A stretch of DNA of 64,000 nucleotides, taken from Hevea brasiliensis. Its lineage: Eukaryota; Streptophyta; Magnoliopsida; Malpighiales; Euphorbiaceae. Both the position numbers and the translations under genes were made by a program. Positions 38,413 through 50,272 of the stretch are shown one piece after another; the stretch's first letter is position 1; every line of letters begins with the position of its first letter. The notes beneath the pieces were generated by a model. The model was not told where the DNA came from. It saw only the letters and a list, made by a program, of their open reading frames with translations, and searched no databases. The DNA lies in the NCBI RefSeq assembly GCF_030052815.1, contig NC_079505.1, forward strand, positions 64,279,399 through 64,343,398. The letters are read 5' to 3'.

Positions 38413-38831
38413 ATGAAGATCGAAGTAAAGGAGTCCACCATGATACGGCCAGCCCAAGATTTGTCCACCCGTTGTTTATGGCTATCTAATTTAGACATAT
38501 TGCATGAAATAAATCTCACCCCTACAGTGTACCTCTACAAGCCAGCTAATCATCCCCACTCCTGTGACGCTAAAGTGCTCAGGGATGCTTTGAGCAAAGT
38601 TCTTGTGCCATTTTACCCTGTGGCCGGGAGGTTAAGAAGAGATGATAATGGTAGGCTTGAAATAAATTGTAATAATGAGGGTGTGTTGTTCATAGAGGCG
38701 GAAACAGACTCTGAAATAGATGATCTTGGTGACTTGATGCTCAATCAGGAAAATTCTCAGCTCATTCCTTCAGTTGACTATTCACAAGGCATTTCTTCTA
38801 ACCCACTGTTTGGTGCACAGGTATAAGCATC

Positions 38832-38866
<35 letters not shown>

Positions 38867-39109
38867 TATTATTAATAGGAAGAGAAAGTTTAGAGGAATA
38901 GCATCTCATTTCACCCGACGTTCTTCTTTAAACTTATTTTATAGATATAAGGTATAGAATATATAATAAGTCATTTATTAAATACATAAGTCTTACTATC
39001 TCCAATCTCATATCACTCTAAATTTTCCATTGGGTTTATTTTTCACCCACCAATGAGAAACTCATTCGAGATGAATCTTTTTAACTCCTCATCTCATCCT
39101 TCACAAAAG

Positions 39110-39146
<37 letters not shown>

Positions 39147-40069
39147 TATTGGAAAGAAAACTAAGCTGCACTTTCTATTGTTAGGTAACTGCGTTTAAAT
39201 GTGGTGGACTCTCTGTCGGACTTCAATTTCATCATGCATTGGCAGATGGTTTTGGGGCCCTCCATTTCATCAACACATGGTGTGATGTTGCACGAGGACT
39301 CTCAAATACCTTACCACCATTCGTCGATCGGACCATTCTCCGTTGCCGAGTCCCACCAACCCCGAAATTTGAACACATCGAGTATGATAAGCCACTTTCC
39401 ATGGACTCTCCCACCCAAATCAACACATTACAACAAAATTGTATTGAAATCTTTAAGATCACACCTCAACAACTTGAAACCTTGAAAACCAAGGTAAAGA
39501 ACAACAATGGCAAAACAAAATCCACTAGTTATGAGATCCTAACTGCACATATATGGCGTTGCACATGCAAAGCACGTGGCTTATCCGATCATCAACCAAC
39601 CAAGTTACGCATAGCCGTTGATGGTAGGTCTAGATTGGATTCACCACTTCCACCTGGTTTCTTTGGTAATGTAATATTTTCTGCTACACCAATTGCCTTA
39701 TCTGGTGAGATTCTATCAGAGCCCATAGGGGACACTGTGGAAAGAATTGATAAGGAAATAAAGAGGATGGATGATGAGTACTTGAGATCGGCTATCGATC
39801 GCTTAGAAGTGTTGGATGACCTAAAGCCTATCCTAATAGGGGCCAATTCTTGTCGATGCCCAAACCTCATCGTTGTTAGTTGGGTGCGGCTACCTTTCTA
39901 TGATGCTGATTTTGGAATGGGAAAGCCCGCATGTGTGAGGCCTGCAAATCCACCTGAAGGCAAGGGATGCATACTTCAAGCTCCAAGCGATGATGGGAGT
40001 TGGGCATTGGAGATATGCCTCCAGGAATATCACATGCAATCATTCCAGAGGTTGTTTTATGAGTTTTGA
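38413..40069 (+). CDS. HCT-like BAHD acyltransferase, copy 2 (two exons)
   Basis: Same family and likely role as copy 1: acyl transfer from a hydroxycinnamoyl-CoA to an acceptor, in the cytosol. Exon 1 is 38413-38820 and exon 2 is 39185-40069; the 364-bp intron (GTATAAG...TTAG) interrupts the same place, after a Gln codon, in phase 0. The product is 430 aa. HXXXD is HHALADG (His153, Asp157). The second motif reads DFGMG (378-382), not DFGWG. SWVR keeps the Arg associated with shikimate binding in HCT. N-terminal ESTMIRPAQD and LWLSNLDI and the C-terminal FQRLFYEF are typical. The frame is intact with no stops. The Trp-to-Met change may alter loop packing or activity; it is not itself catalytic. 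The 3' end lies about 150 bases from a retroelement remnant. Confidence 0.93.
38821..39184 (+). other. Intron of HCT-like gene 2, with two trinucleotide repeats
   Basis: Begins GTATAAG and ends TTGTTAG. Contains (AAT)n at about 38831-38866 and (ATT)n at about 39112-39148. In the pre-mRNA these are complementary and could pair across the intron. Confidence 0.85.
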
Positions 40070-40230
40070 TTTCATTTCTTTTTTCCTCCTGGCAGGATCT
40101 GAAGTACTGAAATAATAATGAGTTGTGATTTTTAATATTAAGCGTACTACCTTATATCAATGCCTTATAAAAATAATATTAAATTTGGGTTTCGCAATTA
40201 ATGATTTATTTTTTAAAATTGTATGCTCAA

Positions 40231-41110
40231 ACGTGCTTCATGGCAATTGAGGAAAGCTCCAATGAGTTAACTTTAAGTGATGATATTGTTGAATTTTTTT
40301 ATGATGAAATTTTTAATGCTCTTAAAGTCATGAATGACTAACTTTTGAAAAAGAAACTAGTTAGTTTGAGGAAGGAGAATGAGACCTTAACTAAGGATGA
40401 TAGACCTTTAGGTAATGATATGCAAAAATTCTTAGATGGGCTCTCATTAGAAAATGAAAAGTTAAAAAATGAAATTGTTGAGTTAAAATCTTCTCTTCCC
40501 AAATTTGCTAAGGGAAAGGACAAACTTGATGCAATTTTGGATCAAAGGTCTCCTAGTATCAAGTATGGATTTGGTTATAGCAAATTTGCCCAAACACCTC
40601 CTTCCAAGAGCATATTTGTTAAAGCAACTAGTTCTAGTGAGTCTAGTCCCCAGAAGTCTAGTCCAAAGGTGTCTAATCCTAAAGGACAAGAACCAAAAAG
40701 CATTTAGTGGCAATGAACCTAGAAAGACTTCATATCATCAACATGTCTCTAGACACAATGTTAATAAGACATATACATCTAGGAGATTTGCATCTAGGTC
40801 AAACTCCTATAGGGGACATGCTACTAGGCCTTATAACCATCATCATACACATAATGCTTCATGTTCACATACACATATTAGACACAAAAATATTGGTCAC
40901 ATGAGACCATATGCACATTCTCATGCATATAGACCAAGAATAAGAAGATTCAACAGTCATTGTCACTATTGTTGCAAGTTTGGTCACACCAACTATAGGT
41001 GTGCCATTAGGAAAGTCCGTCTTGGATATGGTAGAATATTTGACATTAATAATAATGGAACTACTAGGCCCCAAGGACCCAAGTACATTTGTGTACCTAA
41101 AGTAAATTAA
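40231..41110 (+). pseudogene. Sirevirus gag, C-terminal part with zinc knuckle
   Basis: The first frame (about 40234-40707) has a stop near 40340, then a coiled-coil-like Lys/Glu/Leu-rich stretch and a Ser/Pro/Lys-rich tail. The reading then moves to another frame (to 41110), which is His-rich and carries the CCHC knuckle CHYCCKFGHTNYRC (C-X2-C-X4-H-X4-C) near 40960-41000. Gag packages element RNA. The frameshift and the missing N-terminus make it non-functional. Confidence 0.8.
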
Positions 41111-41124
41111 ATTATTTTGTGTAG

Positions 41125-41520
41125 GTGAGTTTGAAATCCTCAAAGCTTGAAAACAAGTGGTACTTGGATAGTGGATGTTCACAACACATAACCAGAAATG
41201 CCAACCTCCTCTCACTTAAAAAGAAGGATGGAAGTGGGCAAGTGACTTTTAGTGACAATGGTATAGGTAAAATTGTGGGGATAGGTAAGATTGATAAGAA
41301 AAACTCTCCTATCTTGACAAAGTTTTTTTAGTTGATGGTTTGAAGCATAACTTACTAAGTGTTAGTCAATTATGTAATGAGGGTTGTAGAGTTATATTTG
41401 AGTCAAAATCTCACTTTGTGTCTAGGATGTGTGATAATAAAATGTTTTTTGTTAGTGAAAGGGTTGAAAACATTTATGTTATTGATTTGCATGCCTTTGG
41501 CTAATAAAGATGTCAAGTGT
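41125..41520 (+). pseudogene. Copia aspartic protease region
   Basis: WYLDSGCSQHIT carries the DSG active-site triad of copia proteases. It is followed by the usual VTFSDNGIGKIVGIGKI stretch. A frame change near 41325 leads to VDGLKHNLLSVSQLC, the conserved sequence after the protease, and then stops. It would cut the polyprotein in an active element. Confidence 0.85.
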
Positions 41521-41539
41521 TTTTTTTTCTATTAGTGAT

Positions 41540-42600
41540 GACTCTTGAACTTGGCATAGAAGGCTTACACATGTTAGCATGGATCTTCTTGCAAACTTGA
41601 ACAAAGATGAGCTAGTTGATGGACTTCCAAATATCAAGTTTCAAAAGAATAAGGTGTGTGATGCATGCCAAATGAGTAAGCAAGTCAAGAGTTCTTTTAA
41701 ATCTATTCATAAGGTATCTACTTCTAGACCCCTTCAATTGTTGCACATGGACTTGTTTGGTCCTACTAGAGTAGCTAGCTTAGGTGGTGCATATTATACC
41801 TTTGTGATTGTTGATGACTACTATAGGTATACTTGGATTGCATTCCTTGCTTATAAGGATGAATTTTTGATTTTTTTGAAAGATTTTTAACAATGGTTCA
41901 AAATGAAAAAGGTTTTCAGATTTCTTTTATTAGGAGTGATTATGGTAGAAAATTTAAAAATGAGATATTTGAAAAATTTTATAACTCACTAGGGATCACT
42001 CATAATTTTTCTTTTCATATGACTCCCCAAACAAATGGTGTTCTTGAAAAAAAAAATAAAACTCTTTTGGACATGGGGAATGAATTTAATTTGCCTACTT
42101 ATTTTTAGGAAGAAGCCATTAATACGACTTGTTATGTTTCAAATAGAGTTTTGATTAGACCTATTTCGAAGAAAACTCCTTATAAGCTATGGAATGCAAG
42201 AAACCTAAAGTAGGTTATTTTAGAATTTTTGGTTGTAAGTGCTTCATTTAAATACAAAGGATAATTTAGATAAATTTAGCTCCAAAACTGATGAAGGCAT
42301 CTTCTTGGGGTACTTTACATCTAGTAAAGCATATAGAGTCTTCAATAAGAAAACCTTAGTTATTGAGGAGTCAATGCATGTTGTATTTGATGAAGTTAAC
42401 CCCTTTAGTCCTATAAATGATGTTTCTTATGATGATGATATTGTAGGTAACCTTGATGAGTTAATCCTTGAAGATCCTCAACTTAGTGAAGATCAAGCTC
42501 AACTTAAGGAAGATCCTTTGAAGACAGTAGAGGATGAAGTTGAACTCCAAGAGAAACAAGTGTAACAAGTTCTAAGTTAAGGAATTCAACAAGATTTACC
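41540..42600 (+). pseudogene. Copia integrase, degraded
   Basis: RLTHVSMDLL and CDACQMSK supply the zinc-binding HHCC end. The catalytic Asp is in LLHMDLFGP, the second in IRSDYGRKF (usually RSDHG) and the Glu in NGVLEKKNKT. Stops fall at about 41888 and 42106 and there is a frame change near 42235. The C-terminal part (KTDEGIFLGY, SKAYRVFN) runs to about 42565. It would insert the cDNA. Just after it the gypsy LTR begins at 42654. Confidence 0.88.
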
Positions 42601-42653
42601 TAAGGATTGGACCTACAAAAAGGATCATCCTACGGACCTAATCATTGGTGATA

Positions 42654-43330
42654 TGTCACACCCTATCCCTCCGTATGATGTATAATGATCCCGTAGTATA
42701 CCTAATAAATTACTGTACTTTGCTTACCGATAATCTATTAAATATACTACAAGAGATTTTGGCAGAATAATTTCGTTTTTAAGTCTAACATGGTGATAAA
42801 AATTTATCTTGAGTATTTTAAACTCAAGGATGTGTCATAAATTTATTTAGTAATAATTTGGCATTTTTAAAATTTTACAGAAAATTCACGTGATTACGAC
42901 TAAAACTAGATAAAAACAATTCTTCAATTTACCTGTAAAAGTAATTTACAAAAAAAATGTTCCAATTCAATCTCAACAATTGATAAATCATTTCTAGCAA
43001 TCATCTCAATTCATTTTTAACAAACTCATCATAAAGGAAATAATTCATTAATTTCAAAATTCAGAAGAAAATTTAAGTACTGCATTCATTGGGGTAATAC
43101 AATTTATTTCACAAATATATACAGGTAATTAAAATCTCCAAATACTATTACAATGATTTGTATTTAATTACATACTAAAATAATATTACAAGAGTTTTTG
43201 TACAATTGCTCAAAAGTACTTACATACACATAGTTACATGCTTACATTAAAATCTAATGTCTAGAAATATATCTACACTATACCCAATATAATCCCAGTT
43301 TGTCTTTATTGCACTCATTTCATATAGGTA
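42654..43330 (-). mobile_element. Diverged, truncated gypsy LTR
   Basis: Plus-strand TGTCACACCCTATCCCTCCG, then GATCCCGTAGTATACCTAAT, aligns with the left end of the LTRs at 44337 and 52824, with clear divergence over about 600 bases. It is the 3' end of an LTR in minus orientation. The preceding five bases (TGATA) belong to the copia pol. The match fades near 43290-43340 where another sequence begins. Confidence 0.7.
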
Positions 43331-43334
43331 TTTT

Positions 43335-44310
43335 AGGATAGTTTTGCATCCATTTTGCCCTTATATTTTAGTGTATTTTATGTTTTTAGCTTTATTTTAG
43401 TTTATTTATTAACTTTAGTTACTTTATATTTGATTTTTGTAATTTTATTGTTTTTAATAGGTTTTTGTGGCAAATTGAGGGTCAATAAGTGCATTAGAAA
43501 GTGGTTTGAAGAAATTTGGAGCTCCTTGAGCATGGAGGAAAGTTAAAGGAATCAAGCCTTGAAAAATCAAGTTAGCCGAAATTTGCTTGAGACTTTGCTT
43601 ATGATGTTACTTAGGGTATGTCATATTGCTTAACCTTAAGCCTGGTTAAGCCACAAGTCAAGCACAGCTTAAATCCTAAACATTCAAGCTTTCATCCCAA
43701 AACCTGCCGAGAATTGCATAAGATCCTGCTTGAGATCCTGCTTAGGGTAAGCAGCAGTACTTAAGGTGTAGCACAGGTCAAGCTGGAAGTCAAGCATTAG
43801 CAGAAAAACCCATTTTATTCCAAGCCTGTCGAGATTTGTTGAGGGTCTGCTTAACCTTAAGTAGACAGTGTAACCAGAGGCTAAAATTTGCTAAAGAAGC
43901 TGCTTAGGGTTAAGCAGTACCCTAAGCAGACTGCCCATAACGTGAATAATGCTGTTGACTTGGATAATTTTATACCTCATTTCCTATCCACTCATTGGCT
44001 CTTATCTATTTTTAGGGCAACCTTTGGGACCATATAAAAGCATCATTTTCTAGCTTTTGCCATAAGAGGAAAGGGGAAGAAACAAAGAAAAGAAAAAAAA
44101 ATTTATAAATAGAGAGAGGAGGAGGACGCCATTTTTCTGAGGGAGGAGCTACTGCAACCATTTTTGGGAGCTCCAGAAATCTGAGTTTTGGGTTCTTCTA
44201 CCTGAGTTTTTCTATTTTTAGTTCTCTTATCATGTTTTTCTTTATTTTTTCATCTATCTTTCTTGTAAATACCAATATGAGTGAGTAAACTCTTTGGATT
44301 TCACCTACAC
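43335..44310 (+). mobile_element. LTR-like fragment of another retroelement (tentative)
   Basis: Begins about TGCATCCATTTTGCCC and contains repeated CTTAACCTTAAGC/GGGTAAGCAG motifs. It has a TATA-like CATATAAAAGC at about 44032, then a purine-rich leader and TATGAGTGAGTAAACTCTTT near the end. This is the layout of a plant LTR promoter. It ends next to a gypsy primer-binding site at 44317. No target duplication found. Confidence 0.45.
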
Positions 44311-44316
44311 AAATTT

Positions 44317-44328
44317 GCTCTGATACCA
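44317..44328 (-). other. Extra primer-binding site outside the left LTR
   Basis: GCTCTGATACCA on the plus strand is TGGTATCAGAGC on the minus strand, complementary to initiator tRNA-Met. Together with its flanks (44311-44336) it copies the bases beside the internal primer site at 52804-52815. This side of a 3' LTR should be host DNA. Confidence 0.85.
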
Positions 44329-44336
44329 CTAAAACA

Positions 44337-47300
44337 TGTCACACCTTACCCCTCTGTAAGGCATAACATGATCCCGTAGAATACCTAATGAACTACCGAA
44401 CTTCACCTACCGATAACTCATTAAGTACCCTACAAGGGATTTTAAAACAATTTTCTTATCTTTGACAAGTGGTGAGCATTTCTAATAAGTATTTAAAACA
44501 TTTAGTTGAAATTAAAACTAATTAATATTTTTGGCCATTTTAGTTTTCCGCAAATCTTATAAAAATTTTGACAGAGTTTCCTCTGTATTTTGAGAAAACC
44601 GTTCTTCGAATACCTGTAAAAAGCACTTCTAAAAGTTTTTCTCAACCACTACTTCGGTTTCACAATCAAACTCAATCAATTTCTCAAAATACTGTCAATC
44701 AATATCATTCATATTTCATTAAAAACAAAATAATTTATACACAACCTTACAAATTTATATCAAAAGAAACACAAACTAAACTTTATTACAAACTTCATAC
44801 AAATTTGTGTACAAGCTGCTCAAGACCCATTTTTACATGTCCATACATTTATGTGCAATATATATATCAAAAGAAGTATTTACAGTTAGGGTATAAATTA
44901 TACCCGAAGACTTCAAGCTGATGACTTCACACACCTCAGCAGCTCAGTCTGCTGCTCCTCTAGTCTCTGTATCTGCGACAGCAATAAAAGCTATCGCTGA
45001 GTACTAGGACTCAGTGGTGCACAATATACTAAAATAATCTTTATGCAAAACTTAAAGCACATTCATTCAAAAATTTGACTAAACATGAAAATTAAATACA
45101 ATCATGCATTGTAAGATTTTACATGTAAACCAAGTTTATTTCAAAGTATCAAAACACATTTCATAAAACCCACAGTTAGATCACGCCATTCGAAACAAAT
45201 AGAATCTCAATAGCCAGAGGCTAAAGAGAAATCACATGAATCTCAATAGCCAGAGGCTAAAGAGAAATCATATCACAGGCTAGCTAGCTCAAATATATGG
45301 ATATCCATTCACATCCTCTTCTACTGGCACACCTCAACACTTCTCCAGAGAAGGAATCAAAATTCGAAACTAATTACCCCCACTAGTCGTGCTAGTGAGG
45401 TGTTCAAATATATGGTCATGACACTGTGGTTTCAAAACTTATCTTAACAATTTGCTAAACATTGTCATTTCAAATATACACAATAACTTTCACAATTTAA
45501 ATCAAACATCATAAAAATGCTATAATCCAATATTTCACATTATTCAAAACATTATGCAAAAGATGATTATAAAAGTATATGTTGTGCACAAACCTCAAAC
45601 GAGTCGCCTGTTGGCCTTGACTCGACTCCTCGGGTTCTGTCCCGGTATTCTTTTTCACTGAAACACGAAATTTCCCAATGTTTCAGTACTAAAACTTAAA
45701 AAAAATCCAAAATAAACTTAACTTCACATTTAGCTAGCTCTAACGTGTTAAATTCGACGTTCTCAAAATTTTGTGTTTCGGGTTACTATTCACTGCACTA
45801 TTCAAGTCAAATTATTGACTTTCTAAGGCTTAATAGGTATGGGAACTCCAACTTCACCCACATACCACATTTTGGTCACCAAACTTGTTAGTTTTGGTCA
45901 TTTGTTTAAAGCTTAGGTCATTTTGGCAAAATTGCCAATTTTCGGTTTTTATTCTCCGAAGTTGCACTGTTTCATTGGTCGGTCTACTGTTGGAATTTGA
46001 CAAAACTTCCTTCATAGAAAATGTTCCTTATTGTCTTAAGTGTATTCTCATTTTTGGATCACCTCAATCGGAGTTTTGTAGCTCAAGTTATGGCCAAAAT
46101 AAGTTTACTGTTCACGTGTACTGTTCATACTGAGATTTAGGTGCTGGCAGATTTTTGGTCCAACTTTGGTCAATAATTTGATCAAGTTAAGTTCATAATT
46201 TGGTCTCACTTTCTTCATATGAAATGTTTTACTATGTCTTAGGTTTCCATCGGTTCAAGAATCGCCTAAATCCGAGTTTTCTAGAGAGAGTTATAGCTAT
46301 CCAAACATTGCTGCTCAACTAAAAATCTGCAGAATTTCAGTACATTAATTTAATTTTGCTCAATGATTTTGAAAGGGTTAATGGCCTAATTTGAGTTGAT
46401 GTTCTTCATGAAAGTTTTAGGTCTATATCATATCTAATTTTTGGTAAAATTTCAGGTCAATTTGACCTACCTAGCTTGAGTTATGACCAAATGAACAGTT
46501 ACTGTTCAATTGGTCAGTTTAGTGCAGTGGCAGCCTGCTATCAACTCACTTTGGTCAATTGTTTCACCAAGTTTTGGTCAGTTTTTGGCCATGGTTCCTT
46601 AATGAAAATTGTGCTCTTTTATGTCTATTTTCATCTCCAATTGGTGGCATATCAATTGGACTTGTAAAATTTGAGTTTTGGTCCTTCAAAGTGGGTTTGG
46701 TCATGCTGCCAGCAGCATGACCATTTACCTCCGAATTTAGTTTTCATTCCTATCATTCCCACACAAGTTATTTGGTCATAATTGACCATTATTTCACTTC
46801 ACAATAGGTCCAACATGTCATTTATGCATTTCTCCAAATTTTGGTTCATAAACCCTAGCATTGAAACCCTAATATCACTAACTCTTGCATTTAACTACTT
46901 CTAATGATTTTAATGTTAATCATTTAACTAAGTAAGGTTTCTAAACTCATTCAATTGCATCATATTCATGCAAACCATACTCCTCTCAAGCTGCCCCAAA
47001 ATTCAGTTTGTTCTTACCCACATTTTTTTCATTTTAAGGTTATTTACAAGCTCTTAATGCCATATAAACACTAATTAAACAAAGAAAAATTAAGGCTTGT
47101 ATTACCAACCTTGAGCAGAATTTTCTTCCTCCTTTTCTTCAAATTTTCCTTCTTTCTTTCTTGCTCAATCCTCTTCTCAAGTTGCCTAGATAAGCTTTAA
47201 CTATGGTGGCTAATTTTTCTATGGTGAAATTAGGGATTTGATCAAGCTCAAAATGAGCTTTAATGGAGGTTTTGGGTGAGGGAGAGGGTGAGGGAGAGAG

Positions 47301-47984
47301 TGTCACGTTTTTGATGAAGAAGATGACTTTATTATATTTTTTTTTCTTTTCTTTTCTTTTCTTTTATGTCTTAGGAAGACCAAAATTCCCAAATTAATAA
47401 AATAAATCAATTAAGCCTTTATGACATCATGCATGATGTCATCACTTTGACTTTTCCATCTTCTTTCTTTTTTTTTTTATTTATTTTTCTATTAGTTCTT
47501 TAATTTAATTCTCAATTCCGAAATTTTCTTTTCTCCGATTTTATTTGTGATTAGGTCAGAGTCACTCGGGTCAATTGACCAAATTGCCCCTCGCAGTTCA
47601 TCCCGGTTTGCAAATAATCCAATATTTCTTCCGGCTCCCTGACCTAATTATTTGACTGACTTAACAGTTCTTTTTTGTGATTTTCTCTTTTCCACTGTGT
47701 CCATAAGGGTCCTAAGGACCGCAGCATCACTTTTTACGGTTCAAAATTTGAGTTTAAAACGACTTCAGCTGCTCGTTCGAGGAGGTCACTCATCATTGTG
47801 ACTCTCGGCTGCTTAACCTCTTATGTTCTGCTTTTTCTTATTTATAGTTAACTAATTAAACATTACTAATTATTTGTGTTTATGGCTTCTCAAATTGTCT
47901 TAAGTGTGGCCCTAATCCCATTAATTGTCCTGACCGACACCTGGCCACGATGAAATATACTGTGCTATACAACGGGGTGTTACA
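44337..47984 (-). repeat. Gypsy 3' LTR
   Basis: Pairs with 52824-56467. It contains a 36-base tandem duplication (about 45206-45275, AATCTCAATAGCCAGAGGCT) whose partner in the other LTR has small deletions. A 117-codon plus frame (44568-44921) is antisense to the LTR, recurs in the other LTR and is not a gene. GACATCATGCATGATGTC near 47423 is a palindrome. Confidence 0.95.
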
Positions 47985-48000
47985 ATTCTCCCCCCCTTAA
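47985..48000 (-). other. Gypsy polypurine tract
   Basis: Minus-strand TTAAGGGGGGGAGAAT directly before the TGTAACACC of the 3' LTR, the plus-strand primer of reverse transcription. Confidence 0.85.
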
Positions 48001-48583
48001 ATAAATTTCGTCTCTAAATTTTTACCTGGTATCAATCTCTGATCAGCTGTGGGTGTTGTCTCCTCATGTCCTCCCGCTCGTTCCCAAGTAGCTTCTTGGC
48101 CCGAATGATGGTTCCACAAAGACTTTTACCAACGGTATCCGCTATTCCGTAGTCGCTTCACCTCATAAGCCGTAATCTTTATAGGTTCTTCTTCATATGT
48201 GAGGTCTGATTCACTTCTATTTCTTCTACTGGTAGTACATGAGATGGGTCTGATCGGTACCTCCTCAACATGGACACATGGAAGACATTATGTATCTTCT
48301 CCAACTCGAGGTAGTGCCAACCGATATGCCAAAGGACCCACTCTTTCCGTAACCTCATACGGCCCGATAAAACGAGGACTTAGTTTCCCCTTTCTACGAA
48401 TCTCATAATCCTCTTCCAAGGAGAAACCTTGAGGAAAACTTTCTCACCCATCGCATACTCAATATCCCTTCTCTTGGATCAATGTAGGACTTACGACGAT
48501 CGATGCGACTTTAAGTCGATCTCCGATCACGGATTTTCTTCTGCATTGAACAATTTGGTCCGATCATCTTTCTTTCACCCACG
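48001..48583 (-). pseudogene. Gypsy integrase C-terminus and chromodomain, degraded
   Basis: The minus strand in changing frames gives KVFLKVSPW, then LELEKIHNVFHVSMLRRY and DPSHVLPVEEIEV, then ITAYEVKRLRN and NHHSGQEATWE. These are the conserved end of chromovirus pol, where the last block is the chromodomain-like tail that guides integration to chromatin. Several frame changes and stops break it. Confidence 0.75.
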
Positions 48584-49674
48584 TCATCCCAACACAACGG
48601 GTTCTACATTTCTGCCATACAAAGCTTCATATGGAGGCATTCCAATGCTTGATTGGTAGCCGTTGTTGTAAGCAAACTCAAACAAAGGCAAGAGTGAATC
48701 CCAACTACCCTCGAAAACAATCACACAATCCCTTAGCATCACCTCCAAGAACTGAATTACCCTCTCGCATCGCCATCCGTCTGCGGGGTGGAATGCGATC
48801 TTGAAGTTCAATCTAGTTCCTAGAGCTCTCTGAAGACTACCCCAGAATCTAGAAGTGAACCTAGGATCTCTGTCTGACACGATGGATACTGGCACTCCAT
48901 ACAATCTCACAATCTCATCGATGTATAACTTGGCCAATCTTTCTAAACTGTAGTCCATCCGGACTGGCAGAAAATGAGCAGATTTAGTCAGTCTGTCAAC
49001 AATGACCCAAACTGCATCATGACTCTTCTGTGTCCTTGGAAGTCCCATCACAAAATCCATCGTTATTCTTTCCCATTTCCATTCTGGTACTGGTAGTGGA
49101 TGTAACAACCCAGCGGTTACTTGATGTTCTGCCTTTACTTGCTGACAAGTTAGGCATTTGGATACAAACTCTGCCATATCTCTTTTCATAGCCATCCACC
49201 AGTAATGCTCCTTTAGCCCTCTATACATTTTTGTGCCACCAGGGTGCATGGCAAAAGGAGACTCATGTGCTTCCTTCAAAATGATCTGCCTCAAATCAAC
49301 ATCATTAGGAACACATATTCGCTCAGTGTAATAAAGAAACCATCATCTCTGATTGAGAATTCTGGTTTCTTGCCCTGTCGGACTTCTTCCATCAACTTCT
49401 GATACTTCTGATCATTCTGAGCAGCCATTCTAATATGATCAATCAACACTGGCTGTACATGCCATGCAACTGTTGTCTGCCCCTCATCATTAATCTCTAA
49501 ACTGGCATGTAATGATCTCAACTCATGTACCAAAGACAAAGGAGTAACTCGTAGACTTGCCATAGTCTTGCGACTTAAGGCGTCAGCCACAACATTAGCT
49601 TTCCCTGGCTGATAGTCTATCAGACAATCATAGTCTTTTATCAACTCTAACCATCTCCTCTGTCTCAAATTCAC
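48584..49674 (-). pseudogene. Gypsy integrase
   Basis: Two frames (49674-49291 and 49294-48584) are joined by a frameshift near 49300. Zinc-binding HHCC: ESPFAMHPGG, then YWW, then CLTCQQVKAEHQ. Catalytic Asp in ITMDFVMGLP, second Asp in SIVSDRDPRF. The Glu region reads GWRCERVIQ where the family has DGQSERVIQ, so the local sequence is disturbed although a Glu is present. The upstream part of the first frame ([13 protein letters not shown] and ADALSRK) belongs to the end of RNase H. Confidence 0.88.
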
Positions 49675-50269
49675 TCTTTTGGGTGCCCAAATACTTCAAA
49701 CTCTTATGATCTGTGTAGATGTAACACTTTTCCCCATATAAATAATGTCTCCAGATCTTAAGAGCAAACACAATGGCTGCAAGCTCCAAATCATGTGTTG
49801 GATAATTCCTCTCATGCGGTTTCAGCTGGCGTGATGCATAGGCAATGACATTTCGATCTTGCATCAACACACAACCTAACCCGTTGTGAGAAGCATCGCT
49901 GTAAACTGTATATTCTTTACCCGGTGTGGGTAAAGTTAGGACTGGAGCTTCAGTCAAACATCTCTTCAATTCATCAAAACTCTGCTGGCATTTATCCGTC
50001 CACTGAAATTTTACATCTTTTCTAAGCAGCTTGGTCAATGGAGATGCCAACATGGAGAATCCCTTCACAAATCTACGGTAGTATCTAGCTAAACCCAGAA
50101 AACTGCGAATCTCTGTGACATTTCTGGGTGGCCTCCAATTAAGGATAGCTTCAATCTTACTTGGATCTACCTTGATGCCCTCTTCTGATACTACATGCCC
50201 CAAGAAAGATATTTCCTTCAGCCAAAATTCACACTTCGACAATTTGGCATATAGCTGTTTCTCCCTCAA
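49675..50269 (-). pseudogene. Gypsy RNase H and RT connection
   Basis: [19 protein letters not shown] and [20 protein letters not shown] are the RT thumb/connection. [18 protein letters not shown] holds the first RNase H Asp and DHKSLKYL a later one. A frameshift near 49676 moves the reading to the next frame. It degrades the RNA strand during cDNA synthesis in an active element. Confidence 0.88.
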
Positions 50270-50272
50270 AGT

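Noticed and set aside
44317..44328. tRNA gene suggested by GCTCTGATACCA and GGTATCAGAGC segments
   Set aside because: These are 12-base primer-binding sites complementary to tRNA-Met, with no tRNA structure around them.
44568..44921. 117-codon plus frame, repeated at 53055-53408
   Set aside because: Lies antisense inside both gypsy LTRs; the duplication is explained by the LTR pair and no protein family fits.
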